Positions 9,274 to 22,467 of a stretch of DNA of 64,000 nucleotides are shown here, one piece after another. The position numbers were made by a program, and so were the translations under genes. The stretch's first letter is position 1. Every line of letters begins with the position of its first letter. The stretch is taken from the NCBI GenBank assembly GCA_936440205.1, contig OW387147.1:34559629-34623628 (forward strand), given 5' to 3'. Under the pieces are notes generated by a model. It was not told the origin of the DNA, searched no databases, and was given only the letters and a program-made list of their open reading frames with translations. This stretch comes from Lepidonotus clava. Taxonomy: Eukaryota > Annelida > Polychaeta > Phyllodocida > Polynoidae.

Positions 9274-12200
9274 TGCTATCAGCCGCACCCGGTCAGTAAG
9301 AACTCCGAGGTCACCAGTGCTGGATCTATCCCAGGGAAGACCGTTTTCCCACCCGCCACTCCCTGTAGTGTATCAGAATGAACCTGTTTTTAGGTTCTAT
9401 ACCTCATTACAAAGATATTAAATGTATTGATCTGAAATTGACCGTTGTCGTCATCGACTTTTATCAACTTATTTGTGATGTCCTGCATGTGTCCTGTGTT
9501 TTATTTGATGTTTTATGTGCCAATACTTGTTGAGCCTCTTTTGTCAATTAAATAGTCACCCATTCTATATCCTTATCACCAATCTCCATGCATTTCACAT
9601 GTCGAATTCAACCTAACTGCCATGTCACCCTGTCTATTAAGATGTCTAAACCAATTTGGTTACCATGAAACGTATTGTGTAGACGGCAATAGTCATGACA
9701 TCACGGAAAACAATGGTAATGATTTTTAGCTGCTATTAAACTTCGCAAGAACCATGCGAACGTAATCGTTATCTTTCGTGTGGCAGCGTCACTCGATGCC
9801 TAAACGTCAAGTTTCTATATTTTCTTTCTTACTTTCAGTCCCAAAGTTTAAGCGAGGTCCCCATGTTACTCTATAAATATCTAAGGAATTGACAAAGCTT
9901 TTAAATTCGCGGTTGGAACTGGGAGTTGTTTGACCTGCTGAGTTCTCCTGAAGCTGAAGTTCTAAGGTTAGCCCTAGAAAAACCTGCGCACTTTAAAGTA
10001 AACACACATTTCAAGGACTGCTATAGCTAGAAAGGTAAACCTGGTCTATAAGAAAGGTGCAGTAACTTACTGTTTTATGCCTGGCAAATTCAAGTTTTCT
10101 ATACAGCAATCCCAATCCATATGATTGTGTAAATACCCTAAAGTGTCCTCCGTTGATTTAACATTGCCCTGAAATAGTCATACCATTTGAGGGTCTTCGG
10201 GGAGTTTAAACCTTCTCGGTGATTCCAGGCACGCCCTGGCAAATTACGTTAGGAGGCAGATTGGGGACAGACCGGAATACCTCGTAAGTGGGGGCAAACG
10301 CCACGCAGTGAAACTGTTATTGATCAGACGAAGAGAAGTTAAGGATTCTGCGATTGGAAACTTAATTTTTATGTATTTGATAAGGTGGATTAGGTTATAA
10401 ACATTTGAAATATATATCATTGCCTTAACCGATAAATGCGGCAGTATTAGCATTTCCTTGCAGTGTCCTTAGAAATAGGAAAACCTGATGGCAATTCAAT
10501 CAACCTACGGAGATGAACGTTGTTGCAGATTACAGGGAAATTCAATTCTGCATTCCATACTTAAAACTATTATTTCTCACCTAGTACGTCTCTCTTTATC
10601 TCATATATCACATGTATTAACCAAACTTTCTTGAATCTTTCAATGATAGTGTGACTGTACCTAAAATCTAAAGAGTAACATGCTTAGGCATGAACTGAAA
10701 CAAAAGTAAAATGGTGCTGAAAGTTAAGCTAAAACAAATGAGAGGCAGAATTTTAATAACACACATGGTAAGTTTGCCATCCCAAGTACTATATAAATGT
10801 ATATGACCAGACACTATGTAAGCAACCATCAAACTGCTCTTTGTTAAAGTTATAGTAGGTCCGTGCGAGCCGCCAATACCTCTCTGTTGTCTATGGACTT
10901 GATGCAGTCATTTCAGACATTTGGAATACTGAAAAACGATAACCTTTTTTCAGACGGGCATAGCCTCTCACTTCGCCGTGCCACACAAACAACATTCCTC
11001 AACACAGAACTAAGAGCTTCCCTTCTTGTAGAGTGTGACCTCTCTTGATACCAATAGTCTTTCCCCACTATTCAAACTTGTAAAAAAGACATACCAGCTC
11101 TACTGTTTTCTGTCCAAGAACGGGGAACAAATATAAGGCATGAAGCTTTATAGATTATATAGTGCCCTCCTGGATATATGGAACATCTTGGACACTTTTC
11201 TGTTTGAGCAACTCCAATCATATCAGCTTAAGGTTGAAGCTTCGTTCGATGCTTTTATATAATTATAGTTTTGTATACAAACCAAAAGGTCGTTAGGGGT
11301 AAAGCGCACCCCAGCAGCCTCAGTTGTCGGTTGGCCTTGGAGGTGGGTAGGAGGGAGAAGCTCTCTATTGATACTGCCCCCTCCCCGTTTATTATGTAAA
11401 GAGCCATGTTGGCGCGGCCGATTGGCCAAGATTGTGTGGTGATTAGGTGACGGCCGGCAGCAGGGTGTTAGAGAAAGGACACTGAGAGGTGCTGAATGTA
11501 AACCCTCTGATTCATTATAATCATAAAACCCGCCAGGGGTATATTGGTTTGGTTGTTTCCCGCAGACCCAGGAAGCCCGACCACAAGCTATGTGGGGGTT
11601 CAAAGGGAATATGGCAAATATACTCGTGTAGGGTGTTTTTCGTTGTATTTCCCCACTCCTTTGACAACACTGTTTGTTTATGAACAGTACATTACTTTGT
11701 CAGCAGCAGGAATATACGTTTCAACATAGTCACTTCTTTCCCACTTCTCCACTTATTTTATGCGAATGCTAACACAAATGTCAACCTGAATACCAATGCA
11801 AATATATAGCTTTTTCATGCTGCATCGCTTGCTTTCTCAGACATGGGGTTGCATGGCCAAAACCAATTGTTTAGATAAAAGGAACATTAGAAAACTAAAG
11901 CAAATCCTAAGAATGTGCACTTAAATAAGCTTGGTGTTATATAGGCTTTGGTTTGACCGTTGAATTATGCAATTCTAGCGAATAGACTTTGTGCAGACGT
12001 GGTGATCACCACATGGTGATCAAGACCACTTGACTGTCGAAAAAAATGAAAGTGCTTGGATTCTAAATAATAATATTATTGCTTGAGATTATTTCTAGTA
12101 GTTGGAGAATAAAACTATATTCTAAAAAGACTTCAGAATTATAAATGATATTGATTACAAATTGATCACCGTCTATTATATATAGTCACAGAGCAGGCTA

Positions 12201-13460
12201 AGGCCAAAGCCAGTGGCAATGCCAATAGTTGATAATTATAAAGGTAACTATAAGACTGGTGGTCTTTCTGGGACAGAGCAGATGCCTTTGGAGTAACCTT
12301 CCACTAACCACTTCTTACCATAGTGATGAATTCAACGCTTTGCTGGTCCCAGACTGCAGACAGGGCCTATTCCCTCCCTCCCCCATTTACACCCCTCTCC
12401 CCACCCCCGCCCAGCCATAGGCATGTTCCGCCTGGTTCTACTTCGTGTCAGTGGCAGTATCCCCCATCCCCTAACCCTGACCCCACCCCCGAAACGCCCC
12501 ACAGAGGTCCCATATTACCCCTCTGTTCGCCCGGCGCCCTCCCCTCTCGTGTAACGCCCCAGCCGTGTCCCTGCATACCCGGGTGAAACGTGGTGGGGGT
12601 TCCTTGGCGGACGCTACCCACAAGCACCAAAGTCCCATTTCCGTGCACTACTCACGTAAAATATAGTGTTTTGTATATATACCAGACAAATGGTAAAATA
12701 TGATTCACGTGACGTCGTAGTTTATCTATGTTTTATACATTTCTTGGGAAATTTAAACATTTGATCAGTGTTTCTTATATGTATAGTATTATTTAGTGAT
12801 TATCTTGCTTTTAAGATAATTATGTTCCGACGAAATTGATGATATTACGTATAAGTGATGTCGCATGTTTACACTTAAACATAATTATACGGGACAACCT
12901 CTTAAATTATACTCTCATACTCTACTGATATGCCGCATGTAAAAGAGGGTCTATCTGTTCACAACAGTCTCGCGTTTAATTATCAGGAACATCTTTGAGA
13001 CATTGCGTATATCGACAGCACCGATCCTGGCATTTAAAATTATGGTAGGGATATACATGGATAAGGTACTCGTCCAATATACATAAGCTTACAATGAAAA
13101 CTTTGCACGTTCAGCGTACACACTGGGCATCTCTCGGATGTTACAAAGAGGAGCTGCCCGCCTGAACAGGGTCTGCAGTATAGAGGCAAGGACCAGTTTC
13201 CCTGGGTCCGTGCTGTTATAGAAAGCAGCCCTTTTACCGGAGTGCTTCTTTTCAGTTCGTGGAAATAGGCAACAAAGTAGTCTATTGAAATGGGCACACG
13301 TTCGCACAATTTCCTCTGCATTATAATTCACTTTACAACTGCAATTTACATAAACCATCCCAGCTTGCTTTCTAGATGTTTGACATGAATCCTTGTCAAC
13401 GGTGCTTACCGGTCCTCCTACAGATTGTTATTTGCATTATTATTTCATGACTACAGAAAT
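9274..13460. other. No recognised gene
   Basis: About 4.2 kb of AT-rich sequence with two GC-richer patches (11.28-11.60 and 12.35-12.65 kb, the latter C-rich). I looked on the minus strand for TM4 to TM7 exons of the receptor and found none with convincing splice sites. A palindrome GTGATCACCACATGGTGATC lies near 12000. Confidence 0.45.
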
Positions 13461-13462
13461 CA

Positions 13463-13478
13463 CCACTAGAGGGCAGTG
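13463..13478 (+). promoter_or_regulatory. CTCF-like motif
   Basis: CCACTAGAGGGCAGTG fits the core of the vertebrate CTCF motif (CCASYAGRKGGCRSY). A single match of this length can occur by chance, and whether this organism's CTCF uses the same motif is not known from the window. Confidence 0.3.
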
Positions 13479-13923
13479 AGTGGAATATGGGTTATTGGCT
13501 TATGTTAGATTGGCTGTCCCTGTGTTCACAATGCCTAGCCCTGTGTCACACGGTACAGACAGCTTAGGGGCTGCATGACGCCGTAAGGCATGGGGAGAGG
13601 GTGTTGTCAACAGTACTTTTTCTATGATGGTCTGATTATTGATTGTTATGGGATGCATCGTAGGACGTTGACCGGGGACTTATTATACTGGTTGTGTCCT
13701 TCGGTCATCTATGTTATTGTTTACGTTGTAAAAGTAGTACAGTATGGGGGCAATAGCAGGAATTGAGGGAAAATATTGAATCGCTAAATAATAATATAAT
13801 TTTGGTCTATTCAAGTATATAATAATATATTGACAGTTGGTGAGTGCCAAGGTGGAAAAAAACACTTGGAGGTAGAGTAGTAACTTAACCACGGCAATGG
13901 ATTGGAGTAAGTACCTACCTAAG

Positions 13924-14227
13924 CAGGGGCAGATCCAAGGGTATTGCGGATACACAACTTATTTAAGTACTTAGCCTATAAGATCCCCCCCCCCCACCTT
14001 CAGAAATCTGGATCTGCTCATCCAGGGGATACTAAAGTAATAGGCGGATCCACAGGGGGGGGGGGGGATCCAGGGGGTCTACACCCCCTCCTCCTTTTTT
14101 GGTGTGGAATTTTACAAAATCCTTACAGAATTTTGTGGAATTTTAATAAAAGAATTTGTACAGAATTATATGCAAATATGTGACGTTTGGTACTTAGCCT
14201 CTTTGTGATCTCCCTCCGAGCCCCTGA
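13924..14227. mobile_element. Decayed repeat with CAGGGGCAGATCC end
   Basis: Starts CAGGGGCAGATCCAAGG and ends near CTTAGCCTCTTTGTGATC ... GCCCCTG. The same left and right ends bound the element at 58446-59154, and related ends occur at 35438 and, inverted, at 39841. Inside is GATCCAGGGGGTCTACACCC followed by a T-rich tract. The copy is old and its exact borders are uncertain. Confidence 0.5.
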
Positions 14228-14341
14228 GTAAATATCCCTTATGTGTATCCAAGTGTTAACTTTCTAGATCTGTATCTAACACCTAACCCTGACTATTGTA
14301 GGAGAGAGTAAAACCAAAACAAGGAACATCTACCAACTTAC

Positions 14342-14492
14342 CCCAGGCTAATAGGTAGAAGGGTATCAGGGACTTCGGTGGTTCGAAGGCTTTGGAGATG
14401 AGTCGGTGAAGGTAGTAGGCCTCGGACAGCATCCACAGAAAGTTGGAGCAGCGGGTGTAGCGGGTGAGCACGTACAGCAGCTTACACCCCGC
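14342..14492 (-). CDS. Class B GPCR exon: TM3
   Basis: On the minus strand TTTTCCAG precedes an exon of 151 nt that ends at TGGG|GTAAGT. It opens in phase 0 with AGCKLLYVL and encodes extracellular loop 1 end, TM3 and intracellular loop 2. The conserved Cys of TM3 (residue 3), the SNFLWMLSEAYYLHRLI helix and EPPKSLIPFYLLAW leading into TM4 are class B hallmarks. The reading joins in frame to the TM2 exon 9.1 kb upstream (..HANS + AGCKLL..). One base is left over for the next exon, which I could not find. The HRLI..AF..PKSL wording resembles PDF-receptor/calcitonin-receptor-type proteins, from memory only. Confidence 0.92.
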
Positions 14493-17400
14493 CTGGAAAA
14501 GGCAAAGTAGCATTGTAAGAGTAAAGAGGGGTATTTTTGATATAAGAGATCTCGGGAGTCAGAAACTCAGCTCAGGGATTCCTGGACTAAGAAGTGGACT
14601 TACAGGCAGAATGAGTATAGGCCCACAGTTGGGATTGGTACATCAGAGATGCCACTCTATGAGGAAAAAGTAGGTAAAGTACGAAACATTTTTCCTACTT
14701 TTTTTCCCAGAACAATTAGGAGAGGAAAAACCTTAAGGAATAGAGTTTAAGTGATGTAGGAAAAATTGGTAGTGCAATCCAAATTTACCAAAACGTAGGA
14801 ATTCTTACAAAATTAGGAAAAATGGCATCTCTTGTACATTTAATACTTGTTGATGTGTATAACAGTACAGTGAATAACCGATATGCTATAGTTATTGTGT
14901 TCTTAACATCGGAATTATTGTAACTCCATGCTTGTCTCAGTTTATTTCTTGAAAAAAAATTTTAGTCAGGACATAGTATAATCCTTTATCTTTTTTCAAA
15001 TTGATTTTAACACCTTTTCTTTATCATACCTTTTTGTGCACACAAAGACATGCGAATTGAAGAGATGAATTGATGAACAAATTAAATTAAAATGTTTTAG
15101 GAATGTATATCTTTCATAGTTCGTGTGATTTTATCTAGATTATTGCGAAGGGTTCTTGCTAAAAATAATTGTTGGTGTCTAAAACCCCAATCGCCCTGAA
15201 CATTTTTCTGTTGCAGAGAGTTGAGAAAAAGCCTAGTGCGACTCTTACATATTTAATAGTTTTTGAGGTACCACACTTTCTTTTTTATTCCTCTTTGATC
15301 TATCAATCGTCAGTTGATTCAATCGTCACCAACTGTATCATCTGTATAACCAAATAGATGAGGTTTGAAGATTTTTGGCGTTTCATTTACATATACGTTG
15401 AAAAATAACGGTTCCAGAATGGATCTTGTGGGATGTGGCGTGGGCCTTCTTCATTTGGTGATGATGTGAAGCCATTTGCATAGTGTTTTGTTCATGTCTC
15501 TTTAGTTCACTAATTTAAACAATGAATGAAATTGTTCCCTTATTCAAATTCACTCTTTTTAGATAAATTGTAATCTTCCTATTAGGCAAATGAATCAAAC
15601 ATATTACCAAACCATTCATTAGGGGAAATTCGATGCAAAACCACATAAATACTCTTAATCCATTTGTTTAGTGACACAAGTATTTACCCTGAGCTTTTCT
15701 TCCCTATTTATTATCCTAAAATCTCCTTATCTTACCTGCCTAATGCAGTCGGCTAAGTGCTCATTTTCTCGGGAAGTCTCCCTGATATTGATTTCAATTA
15801 CTTAAGAGTAATCAGGCCAATAATGGTATTATTCTGCCCAAAGGAAAGGCTAAATATAGCATGTTTTGGGCCATACTGCCGCCTCCTCAGGCAAGCAGTT
15901 GGGGCCAGCATGGACCATTTGTTAGCACAGGGTGCTGGACAGAAGGTGGCCATTCCAAGGCAGAAATTACACAAATTGAATCTGCTCAAATACATTTGGG
16001 AGGATCAATTGGCAGGATTTGTGGGGAAACCACTTCTGTCGTTCTGCGGGTGGCTCACTGGACTGTGGTCGATTTACTGACGTCCCAAACCGTCTGTGTG
16101 TATTAGGGGTCGCCGTGGAGGAAGGTGTGGCCATCGCTGATAAGACCAAAGGTCCTCACTGCACTCATTCCCTTTGAATAGAAATTGATTTCATTTTCAA
16201 AAATATCCCTTTTATAATTCTGATTATGAACGAGTAAATCTAAGTTTGATTTTTTTTTTAAATCACAACTTGGACAATCCTACGTCCATAAAAGAACATA
16301 AATTTCCTGAAAAAGCTCTAATGGGCTGCCTATGGGGCTGCAGCTATGGACTTTTCTAGTTAGAAATTCAGTGACACCAATACGCACTCTTACAGGAGCC
16401 AGGGGAAGGACTTAGATAGACTGGAAAAAAGAATATAGGACACCTACAAGAGACCCACAAAGCGGATAAAGTGGAATTAACGGGACAATAGTCTTCAGTA
16501 ACCTGCTGGGAAGAAATCGTGTCAATCAGATGCTAATAGTTTTTCCCATGACAGGGGCAACAGGGATGGGAATTACGACCCTTTATCAAGCTGGGTGACC
16601 AATTAACACAATTCACACGTAGCTTATAGCTTATTGCCTGTCAGTTTCACACGATACATTAGTTCACAAGGGGTACCATGTCGAACAAGACAGCATATAG
16701 CCTTCCAGTTTCACATACTAAAATATAGTACACAAGGGGAAGCGTGAACAACGTCATCAGAATTCAATTCTGACTTACCGTTTGCACTCAGCACGTTCGG
16801 ATTGGTATTTGGACATGTCAGTTTTTTTTCCACTCATAATCAGTTTCAAAGTTCTTCAGGTCTGCGACTTTACTCTGTGAGATTTGTGATTGGCGTGACA
16901 GGTGCTAGTTTGAGCAGACCGGTTTGACAGAGGGGACAGGTGCGTTCCCCATCCACTGGGCGCTAAAACCACTACGGTCACTTAAAGATGGACGCCTGCA
17001 ACCTGCTACTGATGACACCTGGAACCCAATACGGAGCTCTTTAGGACAGGCAGGCCCATCTATGGGTTCCGCCGCTGTGTAGGGGGGGGGGTACTTTCAA
17101 TTTCCATGTAATTTCAATGATTTCATGTTTATAAAAGGTAGGGCGGAGCGGTGTGTGAGCCGTAATACGTAGGACTCTTCACTAATGTTTGTTCAATGCA
17201 TTTTTGTAGGAAGATGCAACATTCTGGGTATAAAGCTAAATCACACCTTTAACAAAGGAGAAGCAGTGATATAATTGGGCCGAGAAATAGCCTAGTAACA
17301 AGAAACTTCAAGGAAACTAATAACTTATATAACAGTACTATTCGTCAGGTATCTGACATCGTCACGTGTCGGACAACTTATATAAATCCGATTGAGTCAC

Positions 17401-20046
17401 TTTTATATGTTTGCTTCCATTCAAACAGCGTAAAAAGGGCGCTTAGAAAATTAGGTATTGGTATAGTAGGGCAGTAAATGCGTAAGTTCTCAAGGAGGAA
17501 ATACTAAATGGTCCTGTTTACAAGATATGTTGCTACTGATCTGTCGAAAATAACTGATTATCACTTCATATAAGGTTTCGCTATATTTCATGGAATAGGT
17601 AATAATAATAATGACAACATAGACTATTTCAAAACAAAAAGGCTTCTTTCAGTAGAATGATACAAATCACCCATTAATTGTCTTTTCATGGCATTAAGTG
17701 GTCCCAACATGACCACTTTATTGCCTGTGGGGGTTTGGGGGTGGGAATTGATATATGGCCGGCTGGGGAGGGCGTACATCATGGTCCTCAGACAGGGCCT
17801 TGTACAGGACAAAGGTATAGGCCAAGGGGGACAAAGGGATGTACCAGAGGCGATTTTTCTGGGAAGACATAAGCTGCATGCTCGGGTCGTCAGAAAGACA
17901 TAGGGGTGGTTTGGACGTATAAATCATGGCAAATTCTCAATGTTTTTGTTCCTTGCTTTTAGGTCTTTTTGTGAATTGAAGATGCAGTTTGAATCTCAAT
18001 AAGGGGTATGCCTTTTCAGCTCCATATAACATTTTTTATTTTATGTCCGGGCAAAGGGCATTGCCTCTTTCAAACGACATGTTTGAGACAGTTGTATAAA
18101 CTGACAGCATGCTGTAAGTCATGGCATGTAAATGGGCATATTTCACTGACGCTACTGACTCCTGAACACGTACCCTTTAGAAACCCACCCACTCTATGTG
18201 TACCCTACAGGACATTGGCATGCTCGGAAATATACCCCAAAAAGTATCATAGGCGGACATTATATATAGGTATCTCCCTCTTCCAAATTTTTCATCCATT
18301 TCTAAACTTAAAAGCACTACTTATATTATAACTATGAATGCAATGTAAATGTCTAACGTCCCCCCTTCTTTTCTCTTCTATTTTAGATTTTTGAATTCCA
18401 CAATGATACCGGTAAGGGATTATTCAGTATAAAAGCATGTGTATTATGCCGTGAGAGCATGAGGACATTATCATGCATTCTGATATATATACAGATGCGG
18501 TTGTTACAAAATCTCCCAATGCACGGCAAACTTGCGAACAGAACTTGAGTAGGAATTTCATCAGTTGTCTTAAACTGCACGAGTGCACTAGGCTTCTTTG
18601 AGACACATCACTTCAAGCTGAAACTTTCGATTTCGATTGCTATATCCCTCTATTTCTATATCATGAGGTCTTCTTCCCCACAATATATAGCGGGCAGCTG
18701 TTCTGTCTATTTCCATTCCTTTGTATACTTGGGGAACAAACATCCCCAAAATCCATACTACTCCAACCCAGACACAAGGCTCACCAAACTGTATTACCCC
18801 CGAACAGCCCCAAACAAGTTCCCCAAATCACATACAGGGACCCCAGTGGGACAGCCACTATGGGTGCCTCAAGCAGAACATTATATTGGGGCATCATTCA
18901 TAGAAATTCTCGTAAACACCAGGGCCAATGTGACGTATGTGGCTTGTTTATTCGTCTTGTAACGTTGACGTAGGAGCCTGGGGAAGGGGGATTCACTTGT
19001 AAGCTGATGTTGACTCACATTAGTTTCCCTAACTTAGATATATCATGCACGTCTCAAACTATACTAAAGTCCTCACATGCTCTCCCTCACTGGCGCACTG
19101 GAGAAAACAAGTAAGGTAGCTTAGTGTTATTAAGGTACTATAACGTCCCTGGGAAGTCAGAGTAACTTTCTTTGTTTTGAGCATCATTATTGAAGAAACA
19201 CGCTTGTCTAATCATTATTTTGTTTTTAGGCCTATAGTCTCCCTTGCACATGCAACAATATGATGTTTTTTGATAACCACTTTAAAGAAGTTTTTGAAAA
19301 CTAATGTACGTCATTATGTCATAATGTTGGCACTCCTGCCTGGCAACAGCTTTAGGTTAGCCTATCGCGTGAGTAAGGCCTTAGTCTTCAGTTTGTGTAG
19401 TGAATGGTGGAAGGGGCAGATTTTCTGGTTGTCACGCATTACCGTAAACAGGCATCTGTCTAGATCAGGGCCATGGGGTCGTTAGGTCCCATATAGCACT
19501 GTGAGGGCAGACAGGGACTTGTACTTATGAGCATTTGATGACTGAATGAACATTAACGGGGATATATAGTAGCCTCAGGGACCATTGGGGCAATATACGT
19601 ACGGTCTCTACCATATTTCTATTATGATGTCCTCTCATTCAAATTTTACCTAAGTGCACACTGAGCCTCCGGTTGGCTAATTTCCTAATGGCTTTATTCT
19701 GCCCTCAGGCGCAAATGTTACTCTCAATACATAATTATTAACAATGTTGCTGCTTATCCTGCTTAAGGGAATTCCCATTTTGTAACTATTGCTTTTTGAT
19801 TGTTTTCAATCTTGTAACTTATTATCTGAAAGTTAGGGAGGCATTATGATTTTCAGAATCTCAAATTTGGAGTATGAACTACCTATAGCTAGAGGTAAGC
19901 AGCAGTTGAAAGGTTGCAGTGTTGCAGGTGAATTAAGGGACGTTTACGCAACAAAATATAATCTTAATGATAATCACCAGATAATGGTTACCCCTTATTA
20001 GGATAGTACCAAAATCCACATGATGATTGTCATGTTGTGTAAACGA

Positions 20047-20650
20047 TACCCAGCCGGAGTGCGACGTAACGGTCACGTTATACAACCATACTTTTTTGGT
20101 TTGTCTGTTACTTACTAAAATAACACATAACCATTATGTTATTTTTCTGAGAGGTTGAGACCTAACCAAAAAAAGTATGTTATCATAACATTCTAATGAA
20201 GTAATGTCAAGACCAAATCCAAACAGAACGTTATGGTGACGTTCTGATTAGGTGAGGTTAAGACCCCACTTAAAAAGAACATTACTGTAACCTCCTCACC
20301 AGGGGAGGTCCCAACTTAACCTGACCTAAACAGAACGTAACTATGACTTTCTTATTAGGTCAGGTATCAACGTAACCTAAACAGAATGTTATTGCGACAT
20401 TCTCTTTTAGTCAGGTCTCAACCACACCTAAACAGAACATTATTGTGACGCTCTTATCAAGTCTCAGCTTCATAAATAATGTTACAAGAATGTTATCAGA
20501 ATGTCCGGTGTAAGGTTGCATCAATTGGTTGCAGCAACGTTATTGGGAGTCATCAAAATAACGTCGCTGCAACGTTACAATGCAACATAACAAAGACCAA
20601 TCCAGAACGTTGCTACAACGTTATTATAACGTCATACCGCTGGCTGGGTA
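20047..20650. mobile_element. Foldback MITE with TACCCAGCC ends and internal AACGTT repeats
   Basis: TACCCAGCCGG at the left is answered by GGCTGGGTA at the right. The 604-bp interior repeats, about every 70 bases, a degenerate CCTAAACAGAACGTTATTGTGACG segment alternating with TTAGGTCAGGTCTCAAC. Near the right end AACGTT and AACGTC occur densely. There is no coding capacity. Confidence 0.75.
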
Positions 20651-21369
20651 GCTTTCAAGCAAGTACTGTCTAAAGGCTGTCTGAAGGTTATCAGTTGGGA
20701 GTTGTTGGGAGTATTTGGCTCAATGGCGAAGATTTAAGACACGTTTAAAAAGTCTAGTAGTTCATTTATGGTAACAGATTATTCTTAAGACAAATTTGAC
20801 CTATTTTCCTTCCTGATAGCCTACTACCTTGAGGCTAACGTAAGTGCATTGTCAGAAGCGCCATTGGCAGTATGTGCAAACAAGCCATGAAGTGCTTGGC
20901 CAAAGCAGCCCCGGCCAGGTCGTGAGGTGAAGAGGCTGGGCGTGCCTCGGGTTTCTATTAAGGCCTGCCACAATTAAGTACAGAGATACTGTGACTGTCC
21001 CAGGTAGAGTCAGTGTGACTGAAGGGGTGAAATAACAGGGATCGCTGTAGAAAGTCAATTAGTGTAGAGTGCTCTCTATATAGATACAATCAAAGCTCCT
21101 GCACTACGATACACAGAATGCAGGGTCAATACCAAAGTCCCAAGCCATTCACCCCCCGACTTTTGCATTACCTCAAACCTTTTGACCACATAAAGTCTAA
21201 AAGCCAGTATAAGGGATGATTCTTAGAGTTATTACAACCGTACAAATACATTAACCACCTTTGTACATAGTTCTTCAGAAGAAAGGCGAAAGAGCATGAA
21301 GTAACATGAGAAATATGTGTTATTGTTTTATTAGCTGTTTCATTAGCATATGTCACATGCACCTCAGTG

Positions 21370-22467
21370 CCCTGTGCCCCGTCGCATAACGGGTCTCGCT
21401 GTTGCGAACATTGGCACATTTCAAAAGACCTCTCCCTGTTTAAAATCACGTGTTTTTGATGTGCCGGGGGGATATTTTGGGGTGTGAATTTTAACTTTTT
21501 TTTTTACAAAATGATAGCTGTGTCCTTCATCTTAAGAGATATATAGGAGGTGAGTGGCGGAAATGTGTTTATGTGTCAATTAAATGTGTTCAAAATGTGG
21601 GCACAACAGCGAGAGAAAAACTAAACCATCCTTAATCGCTCCCTGTTGCGAGCATTTGGTTATGCGACGGGGCACTGTCGCATAACGGGTCTCGCTGTAG
21701 CGAACATTGGCACATTTCAAAATTAAAGACCTCTCCCTGTTCAACAGGGAGCGAATCCACCTTTCATCCTTACAGGGATGGTTTGACCACCCCTTTTCTT
21801 TCATGTCCCGGTGCCCCGTCGCATAACAGGTCTCGCTGTAGCGAACATTGGCACATTTCAAAAGACCTCTCCCTGTTCAACAGGGAGCGAATGCACCTTT
21901 CATCCTTACAGGGATGGTTTGCACACCCGATTTTTCAATTTATCAGGGGGACATTTTGGGGTTAACATTTTAAGATTTTGTTTTCAGTATATGTTAGATG
22001 TGTCCTTCAGCTTATAATTTGTATAGGAGGCAAGTGGCGGAAATGATTTATTAGCCAATTAAATTAAATTCAAAATGTGTACAAACCCATTGCAACAGGG
22101 AGGATTGGCACATCCCCAAAACAAGGAGAGAAAAAAACAGCGAGAAAAAAACAAATCCATCCTTAATCGCTCCCTCTTGCGAGAGTTTGGTTATGCGACG
22201 GGCCACGGGGGACATTTTGGGGTGTTAATTTTAATATTCTGTTTTCAGCAAATAATAGCAGTGTCCCTCATCTTATAAAATATATAGGAGGTAAGTGGCG
22301 GAAATGTATTTATCAATCAATTAAATTAACTTCAAAGTGTGTGCAAAACCATCGCAACAGGGACAATTGGCACATTCCAAAAACAAGGAGAGAAAAAAAC
22401 AGCGAGGAAAACACAAATCCATCCTTAATCGCTCCCTCTTGCGAGAGTTTGGTTATGCGACGGGCCA
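21370..22467. repeat. Cluster of MITE-like copies with GCCCCGTCGCATAAC ends
   Basis: GCCCCGTCGCATAACGGGTC lies near 21377 and recurs, without or with small changes, near 21675 and 21816; its complement, GGTTATGCGACGGGGC, ends near 21673. GGTTATGCGACGGGCCAC recurs near 22189 and 22451. The first inverted pair (about 21375-21673) looks like a complete element. Further right, a 262-bp unit that starts GGGGGACATTTTGGGG and ends GCGACGGGCCAC is tandemly repeated. Internal words such as CTCCCTGTTGCGA and CCATCCTTAATCGC also recur. Confidence 0.8.

Noticed and set aside
11223-13358. Candidate TM4-TM7 receptor exons on the minus strand
   Set aside because: Frames at 11223-11603, 12448-12648 and 13040-13358 lack transmembrane helices or class B motifs and do not fit the required phase.
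15757-16149. Overlapping frames on both strands near 15.8-16.1 kb
   Set aside because: No domain, no consistent splice pair, and they lie inside the receptor intron.
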